Made by a program: the position numbers and the translations under genes | Shown here: piece by piece, positions 41,672 to 51,463 of the stretch | Numbering within the stretch: position 1 is the stretch's first letter | How the letters are laid out: the number at the start of each line of letters is the position of its first letter | The notes under the pieces: model-generated | Database searches by the model: none | Seen by the model: the letters and a program-made list of their open reading frames with translations, nothing else | Told to the model about the DNA's origin: nothing | Assembly: GCA_937868205.1 (NCBI GenBank) | Contig: CALMMC010000125.1 | Span: 1 to 64,000, forward strand | Length of the DNA: 64,000 bases | Reading direction: 5' to 3' | From: JAAZPG01 sp012797375 | GTDB taxonomy: Bacteria > Acidobacteriota > Aminicenantia > Aminicenantales > UBA4085

Positions 41672-43054
41672 TCAGTCGATCTCTTCGAAGCGGGCGGTGA
41701 AATGCCGGAGGAAGCGGGGTTCCTCGACGATCCGAACGCCCTTGACCCGCTCCGGCTTCCGGGCGATCGCACCCAGAGCCTGGGCCACGAAGACCATGTG
41801 CGAAGCCGTGTAGACGCGCCGGGGGATCGCCAGCCGGACCAGTTCCAGATCCGGGAACTCCTCCCGGCCGGTCCGGGGATTCTTCCGCCCGAACATCACT
41901 CCGCCGATTTCGACGGCCCGGATCCCCGATTCACGGTAGAGGGCCACGGTCAGAGCCCAGCCGGGAAAGCGGTCCCGGGGGATATGCGGAAGAAGCCGGT
42001 CGGCCAGGACGTAGACGGCGTGGCCTCCGGCCGGCTTGAAATACGGCACGCCGGCCTCGTCAAGCAGGTTCCCCAAATAGGCCACCTGCCTCATCCGATG
42101 CTCCAAGTAAGATTCGTCCAGGACTTCCTGCAGTCCCTGGGCCATCGCCTCGAGGTCCCGTCCGGCCAAGCCGCCGTACGTCGGGAATCCCTCCCCGATA
42201 ATAAGCATGTTCTTGATCCGGGCGGCCAAGTCCGAGTCGTTGAGGGTGACGAATCCGCCGATATTGACCAGCGCGTCCTTCTTGGCGCTCATCGTCGCCC
42301 CATCGGCGTAGGAAAACATCTTCCGGGCGATGTCCCGGACCGTCCAGCTTCCGTAGCTCTTCTCCCGGCGCTTGATAAACCAGGCGTTTTCGGCGAACCG
42401 GCAGGCGTCGAAGAAGAACGGGATTTTCCGGAGACGGCAGACGGCCGAGACCTTCCGGATGTTGGCCAGCGAAACCGGCTGGCCGCCCCCGCTGTTGTTG
42501 GTCACGGTCATCATCACGATGGGCACGCGGCCGGCGCTGCGGTCCAAGAACGACTCGAGCTTGGCCGTATCCATGTCGCCCTTGAACGGCAGGTCGGCGT
42601 CCGGATCATAAGCGGCGGCTCCGGCCAGGTCGACGGCCTTGGCGTTCCGGACCTCGATGTTGGCCCGGGTCGTGTCGAAATGAATGTTGCTCGGCACGGC
42701 GCTGTTCCGGCCGAGAACCGATTCGAAGAGAATCCGCTCGGCCGCCCTGCCCTGGTGGGTGGGGATGACGTGGGCGAAGCCGAAGATGTCGCGGACCGCC
42801 TTCTCAAACCGGAAGAAGCTCCGGGCTCCGGCGTAGGACTCATCGCCCATCATGATTCCGGCCCATTGTCGGTCGCTCATGGCCGAGGTTCCAGAATCGG
42901 TTAAAAGATCGATGAACACTTTTTCGGCGGGCAGGTTGAAGACGTTGAACCCGGCGGCCCGGATCAGCTTGTCGCGCTCGCGCCTTGTGGTCCGGCCCAG
43001 CGGCTCGACCATCTTGATCCGGAACGGCTCGACGGGCGGGGGAATCATGCTCAT
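41672..43054 (-). CDS. tnaA: Tryptophanase / tyrosine phenol-lyase family beta-eliminating lyase
   Basis: The 460-residue enzyme matches the family throughout: FRIKMVEPLGRTTRRERDKLIRAAGFN, LTDSGTSAMSDRQWAGIMMGDE, PTHQGRAAERIL, and Lys259 in MSAKKD for PLP. TPL-like features include VNIGGF and IPRRVYT. The substrate-pocket block reads IRAVEIGGVMFGR, like the VEIGS of tryptophanase, and lacks the Arg of the MERG motif that binds the tyrosine hydroxyl in TPL. Tryptophan cleavage to indole, pyruvate and ammonia is thus the better guess. GGGAGG lies six bases before ATG 43054; it follows the pfkB gene by 35 bases. Confidence 0.85.
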   Translation of the reverse strand: MSMIPPPVEPFRIKMVEPLGRTTRRERDKLIRAAGFNVFNLPAEKVFIDLLTDSGTSAMSDRQWAGIMMGDESYAGARSFFRFEKAVRDIFGFAHVIPTHQGRAAERILFESVLGRNSAVPSNIHFDTTRANIEVRNAKAVDLAGAAAYDPDADLPFKGDMDTAKLESFLDRSAGRVPIVMMTVTNNSGGGQPVSLANIRKVSAVCRLRKIPFFFDACRFAENAWFIKRREKSYGSWTVRDIARKMFSYADGATMSAKKDALVNIGGFVTLNDSDLAARIKNMLIIGEGFPTYGGLAGRDLEAMAQGLQEVLDESYLEHRMRQVAYLGNLLDEAGVPYFKPAGGHAVYVLADRLLPHIPRDRFPGWALTVALYRESGIRAVEIGGVMFGRKNPRTGREEFPDLELVRLAIPRRVYTASHMVFVAQALGAIARKPERVKGVRIVEEPRFLRHFTARFEEID

Positions 43055-43089
43055 AAACGACCTCCCATGATTATGGAATGAATGCGGTT

Positions 43090-43992
43090 TCATACGGAGA
43101 CGAGTTTTTTCAAGGCGGCGAAGCGGCCTTCGACGTCGGCCGGTTTCATGGTCTTGAACCGCTCGATGCCGAAATCCTCGATCGTAAACGAGGCCAGGAC
43201 GCTGCCGTATACGGCGGCTTTGCGGACAGCCGGGGACCGGAGGGTCCCGGCCCGGTCGAGAAAGCCGAGAAACGCCCCGGCGAAGCTGTCTCCGGCGCCG
43301 GTCGGATCGACGACCCGGTCGCACGGATGGGCCATGATACCGAAAAGCCAATGCCGGCCGAACACAAAAGCCCCATGCTCCCCTTTCTTCAGGACGACGA
43401 GGCGGGGGCCGCGTTCGACCAGGCGGCGGCCGGCCCGGATGAGGTTCAGCTCTCCGGTCATCAGCCGGGCCTCCTCGTCATTGGCGAAAAAGATATCCGT
43501 CCGCTGGAGGACGCGCTCGAGGGCCTCGGGCTCCGACTCGATGTAATGGCGGATCGTGTCCATGGCCACGATTCGGGGCTTCTTCACCTGCGACAGGACG
43601 TGTTCCTGCAAACCGGGGCCGATGTTGGCCAGGAAAAGGATGTCGGGGTCGCGGTAAGACGAGGGCAGGGTCGGACGGAAGTCCCGGAAGACGTTCAGAT
43701 CGAGCCGGACGGTGTCCCGCTGGTTGGGATCGTCGCCGTAGCGGCCTTCCCAGAAAAACGTCTTCCCCCTGGGAACAACCGTCAATCCCTTGAGATCGAC
43801 GCCTCGTTTTTTCAGAAAATCGGCCGTCGGCTTCGGGAAATCCTCGCCGACGACGGCCACGATCCGGGGCCGGGTGAAATAGCTGGCGGCCAGGGCGCTG
43901 TAGGTGCAAGAGCCGCCGATGATGCGCTCCCGGCGCGTTTCCGGCGTTTGGATCGTGTCGAAGGCGACCGAGCCGACGATGACCAGGCTCAT
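43090..43992 (-). CDS. PfkB-family sugar/nucleoside kinase
   Basis: The 300-residue kinase has the PfkB signatures IIGGSCTYSALAAS near the N terminus and DPTGAGDSFAGAFLGFL near residue 230, with the catalytic Asp in GAGD. ATG 43992 overlaps the stop of the methylthioadenosine phosphorylase gene (ATGA), so the two are co-translated. That suggests phosphorylation of a nucleoside or ribose-type sugar in the same salvage route. The gene frame stays open upstream inside mtnP, but no homology is seen there. Confidence 0.85.
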   Translation of the reverse strand: MSLVIVGSVAFDTIQTPETRRERIIGGSCTYSALAASYFTRPRIVAVVGEDFPKPTADFLKKRGVDLKGLTVVPRGKTFFWEGRYGDDPNQRDTVRLDLNVFRDFRPTLPSSYRDPDILFLANIGPGLQEHVLSQVKKPRIVAMDTIRHYIESEPEALERVLQRTDIFFANDEEARLMTGELNLIRAGRRLVERGPRLVVLKKGEHGAFVFGRHWLFGIMAHPCDRVVDPTGAGDSFAGAFLGFLDRAGTLRSPAVRKAAVYGSVLASFTIEDFGIERFKTMKPADVEGRFAALKKLVSV

Positions 43993-44936
43993 CGGCCGGT
44001 CCGGTATTCGGGAACGAGGAGGGCCAGCTTTTTCCGGGTGGCCGCCGGGACGTGCTTGGCCGCGGTGACGACGGCCGCCGCCAGGACATGCCGGCAGGAA
44101 CAGGCCGTCTCGTCGTGCGGCGGAAGCGCGGCCACGGCTTTCCGGATGATCTCCTTGGCTTTGGAGATGTTCACCCGCAGATTTTCGAAAATCATCCCGA
44201 CCGTGACGCCCTCCTCGTGCAGCCTCCATGTGTCGTAGTCGGTGGCTAGGTTCATCGTCGCATAGCAGATCTCGGCCTCGCGGAAAAGCTTGGCCTCGGT
44301 GGCCGCGGTCATCCCGATCAAGTCGCCGCCCCACACCTGGTGCATCTTCGATTCGGCCCGGGTTGAAAACGCCGGCCCTTCCATACAGACGTAAGTCGCC
44401 CCCAGGTGGGAGCGGAGGCCGAGACCGACGGCGGCGGCATGGCAATGCCGGGACAACTGGGGACAGACCGGCTCGGCCAGGGAGATATGGGCGACGCAGC
44501 CCCCGCCGAAAAAGGTGCAGTCGCGCTTCGTCTTGTCGATGAACTGGTCGGCGAAGACAATGTCGCGGGGACGGATCTCCTCGCGGAGCGAGCCGACGGA
44601 GTTGACCGAGATCAACCGCTCGACGCCGAGCATCTTGAAGCCGTACACGTTGGCCCGGTAGTTGATCTCGGACGGGCTGAACCGGTGACCCCGGCCGTGA
44701 CGGCTGAGGAAAGCCACCTTGCGGCCTTCCAGGGCGCCGAGAATATACTCATCCGAGGGATCCCCCCACGGGGTTTTCAGCCGGACTTCCTCCAGGTTGT
44801 GGATGCCCTCGATCTCGTACAATCCCGTCCCGCCGAGGATGCCGATTTCGGCCCGGGGAGCTTCTTTTTTTCTGATCGCCGGAGATTTTTTCGCGGTTGT
44901 TTCCGCCGGCTTGCGGACGGCTTTTCTCGGAGTCAT
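43989..44936 (-). CDS. mtnP: S-methyl-5'-thioadenosine phosphorylase
   Basis: The enzyme splits methylthioadenosine to adenine and methylthioribose-1-phosphate. Blocks are IGILGGTGLYEIEGI (phosphate-binding Gly loop), NSVGSLREEIRPRDIVFADQFID, TYVCMEGPAFSTRAES and GMTAATEAKLFREAEICYATMNLATDYD. At 315 residues it is longer than usual. The extra is a basic Ala/Lys/Pro-rich N terminus of about 30 residues (AETTAKKSPAIRKKEAPR). The extension is probably real because AAGGAG stands just before this ATG and there is no later Met before the domain. First gene of the mtnP-pfkB-tryptophanase operon. Confidence 0.93.
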   Translation of the reverse strand: MTPRKAVRKPAETTAKKSPAIRKKEAPRAEIGILGGTGLYEIEGIHNLEEVRLKTPWGDPSDEYILGALEGRKVAFLSRHGRGHRFSPSEINYRANVYGFKMLGVERLISVNSVGSLREEIRPRDIVFADQFIDKTKRDCTFFGGGCVAHISLAEPVCPQLSRHCHAAAVGLGLRSHLGATYVCMEGPAFSTRAESKMHQVWGGDLIGMTAATEAKLFREAEICYATMNLATDYDTWRLHEEGVTVGMIFENLRVNISKAKEIIRKAVAALPPHDETACSCRHVLAAAVVTAAKHVPAATRKKLALLVPEYRTGR

Positions 44937-44962
44937 GGGATCTCCTTCTTTAGGAAAGGATA

Positions 44963-44991
44963 AAGATATCTTTTCCCCCGCGATGAGTCAA
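44963..44991 (-). promoter_or_regulatory. Promoter of the mtnP-pfkB-tryptophanase operon
   Basis: On the minus strand TTGACT (44986-44991), a 17-bp spacer and TATCTT (44963-44968) lie about 27 bases upstream of the mtnP ATG. Confidence 0.7.
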
Positions 44992-45092
44992 CTTGAGAGG
45001 GGAATCCGCCCTATCCACGGCCGCGCATTTGTGCTATCGTTATTCATCGCGCGGCCTGCTCGGCGGACGGGCGGCTCCGCAGGAAAACCACC

Positions 45093-46277
45093 ATGAAATT
45101 CGTCTATTTCGACGCCTCCGCCGGGTTGAGCGGCGATATGATCTCGGCCGCCCTGCTCGACCTGGGCGTCCCGCCGGCCGCCTATCGGGCCGCCGTCGAC
45201 GGCCTCCGCCTTCCCGTCCGGGTGAAGGTTGGGATAGTCGAACGAGCCCATCTAAGAGCCCGGAAAATCGACGTCCGGATCCTGGGAAAAGGCTCGCCGG
45301 CCCGTCGGTGGAAGGATGTCTCCAGCCTGGTCAAAAAGGCGGATCTCCCGGCCGCGGTCAAGGAGAGGGGCCTGTCCGTGTTCGAGGCCCTGTTCAAAGC
45401 CGAGGCGAAAGTCCACGGCGAAGCGATCGATCAAGTTCACCTCCACGAGGCCGGGGCGGACGACGCCCTGGTCGACATCCTGGGGGCCTGCTGGCTGGCC
45501 GAATCGCTCGGCGTCGGCGAATTCTATTGCTCTCCCCTGAATGTCGGGGGAGGATCGGTCCGGACCGCCCACGGCGTCCTCCCGGTTCCGGCCCCGGCCG
45601 CGGCCGAGCTTCTCCGGGGGATCCCGGTCTATTCCGCCCACGTCCAAACCGAGCTCGTCACTCCGACGGGAGCCGCGCTCGTTAAAGCGCTCGTCTCGAA
45701 ATTTCTCCCCTTCCCGGAGATCACATACGACCGAATCGGCTGCGGGGCCGGCGGGCGGGACCTGGAAACCCTTCCCAACATCCTCCGCGCCTTCTCCGGC
45801 GGGCGGCAAAGCTTCTCCCCGGACAAGCGGGTCTATCTTTTGGAGGCCGCCGTAGACGACGCCAGCCCCCAGGTCCTGGCCGCCTTCATGGACCGGGCCC
45901 TGGAAGGGGGGGCCCTCGATGTTTACTTCACGCCCGTCGTCATGAAAAAGAACCGGCTGGGGACGAAGCTGACCCTGCTCGCCGAGGCCCGGCGGCTGGA
46001 GGACCTCATCGCCGAGGTCTTCACCGAAACCACCTCGATCGGTTTGCGGTATTTCCCCGTGGAGCGGCGGGCGCTTGTCCGCCGGATTGAGACCGTCCGG
46101 CTGGACGGCCGGAACGTGCGGGTCAAAATCGCCCTTCTCGACGGCCGGCCGGTCAACGTCCAGCCGGAATACGAAGACTGCCTCGCCCTGGCCCGGGCGA
46201 AAAAGCTGCCCCTCAAAGATGTCCTGCGGAGGGCGGCCGAGGCCGCGGGCAAGCCTCGAAGGATGAAGATCCCATGA
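45093..46277 (+). CDS. larC: LarC: nickel-pincer cofactor nickel-insertion protein
   Basis: LarC inserts nickel into pyridinium-3,5-bisthiocarboxylate mononucleotide to finish the nickel-pincer cofactor of lactate racemase and related enzymes. The 394-residue protein is collinear with the family: [21 protein letters not shown] at the start, [55 protein letters not shown], and [40 protein letters not shown]. It appears as a single full-length gene rather than the frameshifted larC1/larC2 form. Neither larB nor larE is in the window. folE follows with an ATGA overlap. Confidence 0.93.
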   Translation: MKFVYFDASAGLSGDMISAALLDLGVPPAAYRAAVDGLRLPVRVKVGIVERAHLRARKIDVRILGKGSPARRWKDVSSLVKKADLPAAVKERGLSVFEALFKAEAKVHGEAIDQVHLHEAGADDALVDILGACWLAESLGVGEFYCSPLNVGGGSVRTAHGVLPVPAPAAAELLRGIPVYSAHVQTELVTPTGAALVKALVSKFLPFPEITYDRIGCGAGGRDLETLPNILRAFSGGRQSFSPDKRVYLLEAAVDDASPQVLAAFMDRALEGGALDVYFTPVVMKKNRLGTKLTLLAEARRLEDLIAEVFTETTSIGLRYFPVERRALVRRIETVRLDGRNVRVKIALLDGRPVNVQPEYEDCLALARAKKLPLKDVLRRAAEAAGKPRRMKIP

Positions 46278-46882
46278 CACTGAAGCCCAAGACCAAGGGG
46301 ATGGATCTGGCGAAAATCGAGCGCGGCGTCCGCCTGATTCTCGAGGGGGTTGGCGAAGACCCGGACCGCCCGGACCTGCGCGGCACGCCCCGGCGGGTCG
46401 CCCGGATGTACGCCGAAATCCTCGGCGGCCTTCATGAAAGCCCCGAGACCCACCTCCGCCAAGTTCACGAGGAACGCCACGACGAGATGGTCCTGATCAA
46501 GAACATCCCCTTGTACTCGATGTGCGAGCACCACATGCTGCCGTTCGCCGGCGTCGCCCACGTCGCCTACATTCCCAAGGGCGGCCGGATCGTCGGCCTC
46601 TCCAAGATCGCCCGGGTGGTGGAAACGCTGTCCCGCCGGCTCCAGGTCCAAGAGCGGCTGACCAAGCAGGTCGCCGACATCATCATGGATCACCTGGACC
46701 CGCTCGGCGTCATCGTCGTGATCGAGGCCGAGCACATGTGCGTCTCCATGCGGGGGGCCAAGAAGCCCAAGTCCGTCACCGTCACCTCGGCCGTCCGCGG
46801 GCTGTTCCGAAGCCGTTCGGTGACCCGGCTTGAAGCCATTTCCCTGATCCGGGGAGGATTTTCCAGTGGAAAAGAAGTCTAA
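46274..46882 (+). CDS. folE: GTP cyclohydrolase I (FolE)
   Basis: FolE converts GTP to 7,8-dihydroneopterin triphosphate, the first step of tetrahydrofolate or queuosine-precursor synthesis. The 202-residue protein has [16 protein letters not shown], the zinc-binding [10 protein letters not shown] with Cys and His ligands, [23 protein letters not shown] and [16 protein letters not shown] with the second Cys. Length and order match the family. Start overlaps larC (ATGA) and the end overlaps metG by 17 bases, so the three genes are tightly linked. Confidence 0.96.
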   Translation: MTLKPKTKGMDLAKIERGVRLILEGVGEDPDRPDLRGTPRRVARMYAEILGGLHESPETHLRQVHEERHDEMVLIKNIPLYSMCEHHMLPFAGVAHVAYIPKGGRIVGLSKIARVVETLSRRLQVQERLTKQVADIIMDHLDPLGVIVVIEAEHMCVSMRGAKKPKSVTVTSAVRGLFRSRSVTRLEAISLIRGGFSSGKEV

Positions 46883-48842
46883 GCCTCCGTTTTACGTCAC
46901 GACGCCGATCTATTATGTCAACGACGTCCCCCATATCGGCCACGCCTATACGACGATCATCGCCGACGCCTTGGCCCGGTTCATGAAGATGGACGGACGG
47001 GAGGTGTTCTTTCTCACCGGGACGGACGAGCACGGCCAGAAGGTGGAAAAGGCCGCGGCCGAGCACGGCGTCGATCCGCGGACCTGGGCGGACAGGGTCG
47101 TCGTCCGGTTCTTCGATCTTTGGAAGGCCCTCGACTGCGAGCCCGATTTCTTCATCCGGACGACCATGGAGCTCCACGAGAAGGGCGTCCAGAAGATGTT
47201 CCGCCTCCTCCTCGACAAGGGCGACATCTACAAGGGCGAGTACAAGGGCTGGTACTGCGTCTCGGACGAGAATTTCCTCACCGACGACGTTCCGGCCTCG
47301 GCCGACGGCACGAAAACGTGTCCGGACTGCGGCCGGAAAGCCCAGGTTGTTTCCGAGGAGACGTATTTCTTCCGCCTCTCCGCCTTCCAGCAGAGGCTGC
47401 TCGATCATTACCGGGACCATCCCCGGTTCGTCCGGCCGCAAAGCCGGATGAACGAGGTCGCGAGCTTCGTCCGCGGCGGCCTCAAGGACTTGAGCATCAC
47501 CCGGACGACGGTCAAGTGGGGCGTTCCCGTTCCGGGGGACCCGGCCCACACGATTTATGTCTGGTATGACGCCCTGCACAACTACGTGACGGGGATCGGC
47601 TACGACCGGGACCCGGCCCTGTTCGAGAAATTCTGGCCGGCCACCGTCCACCTCATCGGCAAGGATATCCTTCGCTTCCACGCCGTTTTCTGGCCGGCTT
47701 TTCTCCTGGCCGCCGGCCTGCCGCTTCCCGAATGCGTCTTCGGCCACGGATGGTGGCTGAAGGACGAAGCCAAGATGTCCAAATCGAAGGGCAACGTTCT
47801 GGATCCCTATGTTCTTCTCCGGGCGATGGGTCCCGACCCTCTGCGGTATTTCCTCCTGCGGGAGGTTCCGATCGGCCTGGACGGGAATTTCAGCCACGAG
47901 GGTTTCATCCACCGGGTCAACTCCGACCTGGCCAACGACCTGGGCAACCTCGTCAGCCGGGCCCTGACCATGGTCCGCAATTACTTCCAGGGGACGATCC
48001 CCCCCCCCGCTCCGGAGGAACCGGACGACGCGGAGATCCGGAAGACGTTCGGAGAGATGAAGGACCGGGCCGTCGCTCATTACGAATCCTACGCCCTCAA
48101 CAAGGCCCTGGAGGAAATCTGGAGCTTTATCACGGCCGTCAACAAGTACCTGGCCGACAAGGCCCCGTGGAAGCTGGCCAAGGATCCGGCGCTCCGGCCG
48201 CGGCTGGCCCGGGTGCTCCATCAGGCGGTCGCGGCCATCCGCGGAACGGCCGCCCTCATCGCCCCGGTCATGCCCGGCTCGGCCCAGAAGATGTGGGAGT
48301 TCACCGGGGAGCCCGGCCGGGTCCGGGACGTCCGCTTTGATACCCTGCGTTTCGAGGATTTGCCGGCGGGGAGGCCGATGAAGGAGCCCGAACAGCTCTT
48401 TCCCCGGGTGAATCTAAAGGAGTTCCTGGCCGAAGACGCCGGGACGGCAAAGGAAAAAACCATGAACGAGATTCCATCTCCCCCCGAACGCCCGGCCGCT
48501 CCGGCTGTTTCGGAGGCGCCCCTCATCACGTACGACGAATTCGCCAAGCTGGACCTGAGAGTCGCCCATGTCCTCGAGGCGGTTAAGGTCGAGGGAGCCA
48601 AGAAGCTCCTGAAGCTCAAGATCGACCTGGGGACGGAGCAGCGGCAGATCGTGGCCGGAGTAGCCGAATCCTATGCCCCGGAACAGCTCGTGGGGAAGAA
48701 ATTCATCATCATCGCCAATCTCCAGCCCGCGGTCATCCGGGGAGTCGAATCGCAAGGCATGCTGCTGGCGGCCGCCGCCGGCGGCAAGGCGATGATTCCA
48801 TTTTTCGAGCCGGACGTGCCGGCCGGAACGAAGGTGAAATAG
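46866..48842 (+). CDS. metG: Methionine-tRNA ligase with C-terminal tRNA-binding domain
   Basis: The 658-residue class I synthetase has HIGH at residues 23-26 and KMSKS at 303-307. Between them is a zinc-finger-like insert (YCVSDENF...CPDCGRK) and the [11 protein letters not shown] acceptor region. The C-terminal 105 residues ([34 protein letters not shown]...) form an EMAP-II/Trbp111-type tRNA-binding domain that usually dimerises. An acidic linker with PPERPAAPA joins them. GTG 46866 is preceded by GGGGAGG at nine bases, which supports this start within folE. The stop is six bases from the convergent tsaC stop. Confidence 0.96.
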   Translation: MEKKSKPPFYVTTPIYYVNDVPHIGHAYTTIIADALARFMKMDGREVFFLTGTDEHGQKVEKAAAEHGVDPRTWADRVVVRFFDLWKALDCEPDFFIRTTMELHEKGVQKMFRLLLDKGDIYKGEYKGWYCVSDENFLTDDVPASADGTKTCPDCGRKAQVVSEETYFFRLSAFQQRLLDHYRDHPRFVRPQSRMNEVASFVRGGLKDLSITRTTVKWGVPVPGDPAHTIYVWYDALHNYVTGIGYDRDPALFEKFWPATVHLIGKDILRFHAVFWPAFLLAAGLPLPECVFGHGWWLKDEAKMSKSKGNVLDPYVLLRAMGPDPLRYFLLREVPIGLDGNFSHEGFIHRVNSDLANDLGNLVSRALTMVRNYFQGTIPPPAPEEPDDAEIRKTFGEMKDRAVAHYESYALNKALEEIWSFITAVNKYLADKAPWKLAKDPALRPRLARVLHQAVAAIRGTAALIAPVMPGSAQKMWEFTGEPGRVRDVRFDTLRFEDLPAGRPMKEPEQLFPRVNLKEFLAEDAGTAKEKTMNEIPSPPERPAAPAVSEAPLITYDEFAKLDLRVAHVLEAVKVEGAKKLLKLKIDLGTEQRQIVAGVAESYAPEQLVGKKFIIIANLQPAVIRGVESQGMLLAAAAGGKAMIPFFEPDVPAGTKVK

Positions 48843-48848
48843 GCCGCC

Positions 48849-49484
48849 TCAGGCGAGAAAAGGCGCGAGACATTCGACCGGGATCGCCCCTTCGCGGATG
48901 ATCTTCGGCGGCGACATGGTTACGTCGACGATCGTGCTCGCCAATCCGCCGGGGGTCCGCCCGGCATCAATGATCGTGACGTCCCGATTCTTGAAATCCC
49001 GCGTCAGCATGAGCGGATCGGCGTTTTCGCTGTTGCCCGACAGGTTGGCGCTCGTGGACGTCAGGGGAACCCCCAGGTCGGCTAAAAACTCCCGGAGCCA
49101 GGACAGCCCGGGAACGCGGACGGCGATCGTTTCGTCCGGCCCGAGTATTTCCGGCGGAAACACCGGGCGGGCATGGACGACGAGGTTCAAGGGGCCCGGC
49201 CAAAACTGCCGGATCAAATCGAAGAAGACGCGGGGAAGGCGGCGGCCGAGGGAAAGAACGGCGCCCGCGTCCGCGGCCACGATCGGCAGGGGCTTTTTCC
49301 GGTCGCGATGCTTGAGCGCGTAAACCGCCTTCACCGCCTCGGCCGAAAACGCGTTCGCCCCCAGCCCGTAAAACGTCTCCGTCGGGAAAACGACCAGGCC
49401 CCCGGCGAGGATCTCTTCCCGGACTTTAAAGACGGGCTCGGGATCATACTTTTTCGGATCGACGCGGACGATTCTCAACGGCAT
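48849..49484 (-). CDS. tsaC: L-threonylcarbamoyladenylate synthase (Sua5/YciO/YrdC/YwlC family)
   Basis: The enzyme makes threonylcarbamoyl-AMP for the t6A37 modification of ANN-decoding tRNAs. The 211-residue protein has GGLVVFPTETFYGLGANAFSAEAVKAVYALKHRDRKKPLPI (substrate-binding KxR and SxN elements), PGPLNLVVHA, AVRVPGL and LTSTSANLSG. It is a compact YrdC-domain protein without the Sua5 C-terminal domain. AGGGAAAT lies upstream of the ATG. Convergent with metG. Confidence 0.93.
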   Translation of the reverse strand: MPLRIVRVDPKKYDPEPVFKVREEILAGGLVVFPTETFYGLGANAFSAEAVKAVYALKHRDRKKPLPIVAADAGAVLSLGRRLPRVFFDLIRQFWPGPLNLVVHARPVFPPEILGPDETIAVRVPGLSWLREFLADLGVPLTSTSANLSGNSENADPLMLTRDFKNRDVTIIDAGRTPGGLASTIVDVTMSPPKIIREGAIPVECLAPFLA

Positions 49485-49582
49485 CGTTCATTTCCCTGCC
49501 ATGGAATTATCCACCATTCCCGGAACAATTTCCACTTCTTTCTTGGGGGGGCGGGGGCCGTCGAAAAAGGCAACCTCGGCAG

Positions 49583-49621
49583 GAAAAAAAACGGCGGGCC
49601 GGGGACGTATCCGGCCCGCCG
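49583..49621 (-). terminator. Rho-independent terminator of the 49631-50398 barrel gene
   Basis: A perfect 11-bp stem CGGCGGGCCGG / CCGGCCCGCCG (49592-49602 with 49611-49621) with an 8-base loop is followed on the minus strand by eight T bases. It begins ten bases after the barrel gene's stop. Confidence 0.92.
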
Positions 49622-49630
49622 CGACGGATC

Positions 49631-50398
49631 TCAGAACCAGTAGTTGAGCCCGAGGGAGAACTGGAATCCCCCGGCGTCGAGAGATTCGAAATCCGTAAAG
49701 GCGTTTTCGAATTTCGCCGGACAGGAGAAATATTGGCCGCCGATGTCGACCGTCATCCGGCGCCCGATGGGGATCATGACCCCTCCGAAGGCCTGCCAGC
49801 CGAAAGAGACGCGCCCGATGCCGTCGGACTCCCTGGCGTTGACGTCAAAGATCTGGTAGACGGTCACCTCGCCGTATTCATCCTCGTAGACATACGGGAC
49901 GTCGAAGTCGATCATGGCGCCCTGCATCTTGATGTTCCAGAACATCACGTGCCCGCCGCCGCCGACATAAGGGATGATATTGCCCCGCCTTCCGAGCGGC
50001 GTCCACTTGATCGAAGCCTGGAGCGGCGCGGAGGAAATGCTGATCGAATGATTGGGATCGAAGGCCCCCTTGAACTCGCTCGCCGGAAAGGCGAAGGCCG
50101 TTCCGTCGTTGAAATAATATCCGACCCAGTTCGTGTAATAAGATCCCTTGTTTTTCCGGAAGAGATCGAAGGCGACAAGCAGGCTGAATCCCCGGGTCAG
50201 GAAGGTTTCGTACTGGACGCCGAACGAGACGTCATAGAAGCTCGATTTTTTAAAGGCCATGTTCTCGAACTCGATGTCCCAGAAATCCCCCTTCAGGTGG
50301 GGGACGAAGTAGCTCAACCGGAACGACAGCAGATTGGCCGAGGCCGCTCCGGCCGCGAGGATGAAAACCAGCATTCCGACGGCGAGTCTTTTTTTCAT
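49631..50398 (-). CDS. Outer-membrane beta-barrel protein, OmpA/OmpX-like size
   Basis: The 255-residue protein has a signal peptide (MKKRLAVGMLVFILAAGAASA) and then alternating hydrophobic/polar strands. YVGGGGHVMFWNIKM and RMTVDIGGQYFSC are typical barrel strands, and a final LGLNYWF has the C-terminal aromatic needed for BAM recognition. AGGAGA precedes the ATG. It is on its own transcript or downstream of the LEA14-like gene (26-base gap) and ends in a strong terminator. Specific function is not evident; a small eight-stranded barrel is likely. Confidence 0.8.
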   Translation of the reverse strand: MKKRLAVGMLVFILAAGAASANLLSFRLSYFVPHLKGDFWDIEFENMAFKKSSFYDVSFGVQYETFLTRGFSLLVAFDLFRKNKGSYYTNWVGYYFNDGTAFAFPASEFKGAFDPNHSISISSAPLQASIKWTPLGRRGNIIPYVGGGGHVMFWNIKMQGAMIDFDVPYVYEDEYGEVTVYQIFDVNARESDGIGRVSFGWQAFGGVMIPIGRRMTVDIGGQYFSCPAKFENAFTDFESLDAGGFQFSLGLNYWF

Positions 50399-50424
50399 CT
50401 TGATTCTCCTGGCTCAACGCCTTT

Positions 50425-51375
50425 TTATGATGCAAAATCCGTGCCACCCGCTTCTCCCATAAAGCGGGCCGGGCCGTTGTGATGTAAAAAGGTCGTTTGT
50501 CCTCTTTCTTTTTCCCCCGCCGGGACCGCCCCGGCCGAAAGAGACGACTTCCGAACCGGCGTTTTCGCCGTCCGGTCGAAAGCGACGACCCAGCGTCCCC
50601 AGGGCGTGGCGATCTCGGCTTCCCCCGAAATCCGGACATCAAGGGCCGCTCCGTTCAGGCCGTCGGCCACGGCCGCTCCGGTCTCAAAAAAATCCAGGAT
50701 CAGGGGAAAAACGAAGGTTTTTTCGCCCCGGGCGGAGATGCTCGATCCTTCGCCGATTTCGCCCTTGATCACCGAAAAGCCGGCCAGCTCCAGGGAATAC
50801 GCCAGCCGGTCCAAGGTGAAGGCAAAGCCGTTGGGATTGCGGAGAGCGAATCCCAGGCTGATTTCCGCGCCGCCGATGGACAAAGATTTCGCCTCGACGG
50901 GAACAGGGGCGAAATCCAGGCCGCGGTAAACCGGGAAATCCCCCGAAAAGGCCACGGGGACGCGCCTTTCCCTTCCCCTATCATCCGCGAAGATCAATCC
51001 TCCGGCGACATAACAGACGGCTTGGTCCTTGTCCTTCAAGTCCGGGACGACGGGGAAGAGATGGGCGAAATTCAGCTTGACCGGAAGGGCGATCGTGATC
51101 TCGCTTCCGGCCTCGACCCGGATGGGCTCGGGCAGCGGGACTTGGAGCTTGAGGTATTCGGCGTCTCCGATGACCACCTGGTAATCGTAGCGGGTCAGCC
51201 GGACGGCCGTCTCCGCCGGATTGCGCAGAATCAGGCGGAAAACAAGAGTGAGCCCCCGGGGGGAAGGATCGACGATCCGTTTTTCGTGAAGCCGGACCCC
51301 CGGAACCGCCCTTTGGCCGAAGGCCGAAAGCGCCACCAGAAGACCGAGCCACGCCGCGACTTGAGCTTTCTTCAT
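50425..51375 (-). CDS. LEA14/WHy-domain protein, putatively periplasmic
   Basis: The 316-residue protein has a signal peptide (MKKAQVAAWLGLLVALSAFG). Two tandem immunoglobulin-like LEA14/WHy domains follow: RGLTLVFRLILRNPAETAVRLTRYDYQVVIG at about 35-65 and GGAEISLGFALRNPNGFAFTLDRLAYSLELAG at about 168-199. Each has the N-P-x-x-x-x-x-L-x-x-Y pattern. Bacterial relatives are linked to desiccation or envelope stress. The frame extends upstream to 51471, but ATG 51375 with GGAG just before it and a proper signal peptide is preferred. The last 40 residues are Ala/Gly-rich and possibly unstructured. Confidence 0.75.
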   Translation of the reverse strand: MKKAQVAAWLGLLVALSAFGQRAVPGVRLHEKRIVDPSPRGLTLVFRLILRNPAETAVRLTRYDYQVVIGDAEYLKLQVPLPEPIRVEAGSEITIALPVKLNFAHLFPVVPDLKDKDQAVCYVAGGLIFADDRGRERRVPVAFSGDFPVYRGLDFAPVPVEAKSLSIGGAEISLGFALRNPNGFAFTLDRLAYSLELAGFSVIKGEIGEGSSISARGEKTFVFPLILDFFETGAAVADGLNGAALDVRISGEAEIATPWGRWVVAFDRTAKTPVRKSSLSAGAVPAGEKERGQTTFLHHNGPARFMGEAGGTDFAS

Positions 51376-51436
51376 GTTCTCTCCGCCGGTATGAAAGAAA
51401 TATTTTACCATAAATCGACGGAAAGGCGATTTCCGG

Positions 51437-51442
51437 TATAAT
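51437..51442 (+). promoter_or_regulatory. -10 box (TATAAT) of cca
   Basis: A perfect TATAAT lies 21 bases upstream of the cca ATG. The -35 region at 17 bases (ATCGAC) is weak. Confidence 0.5.
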
Positions 51443-51463
51443 AGGCGGGGAAATTTCCGATCA

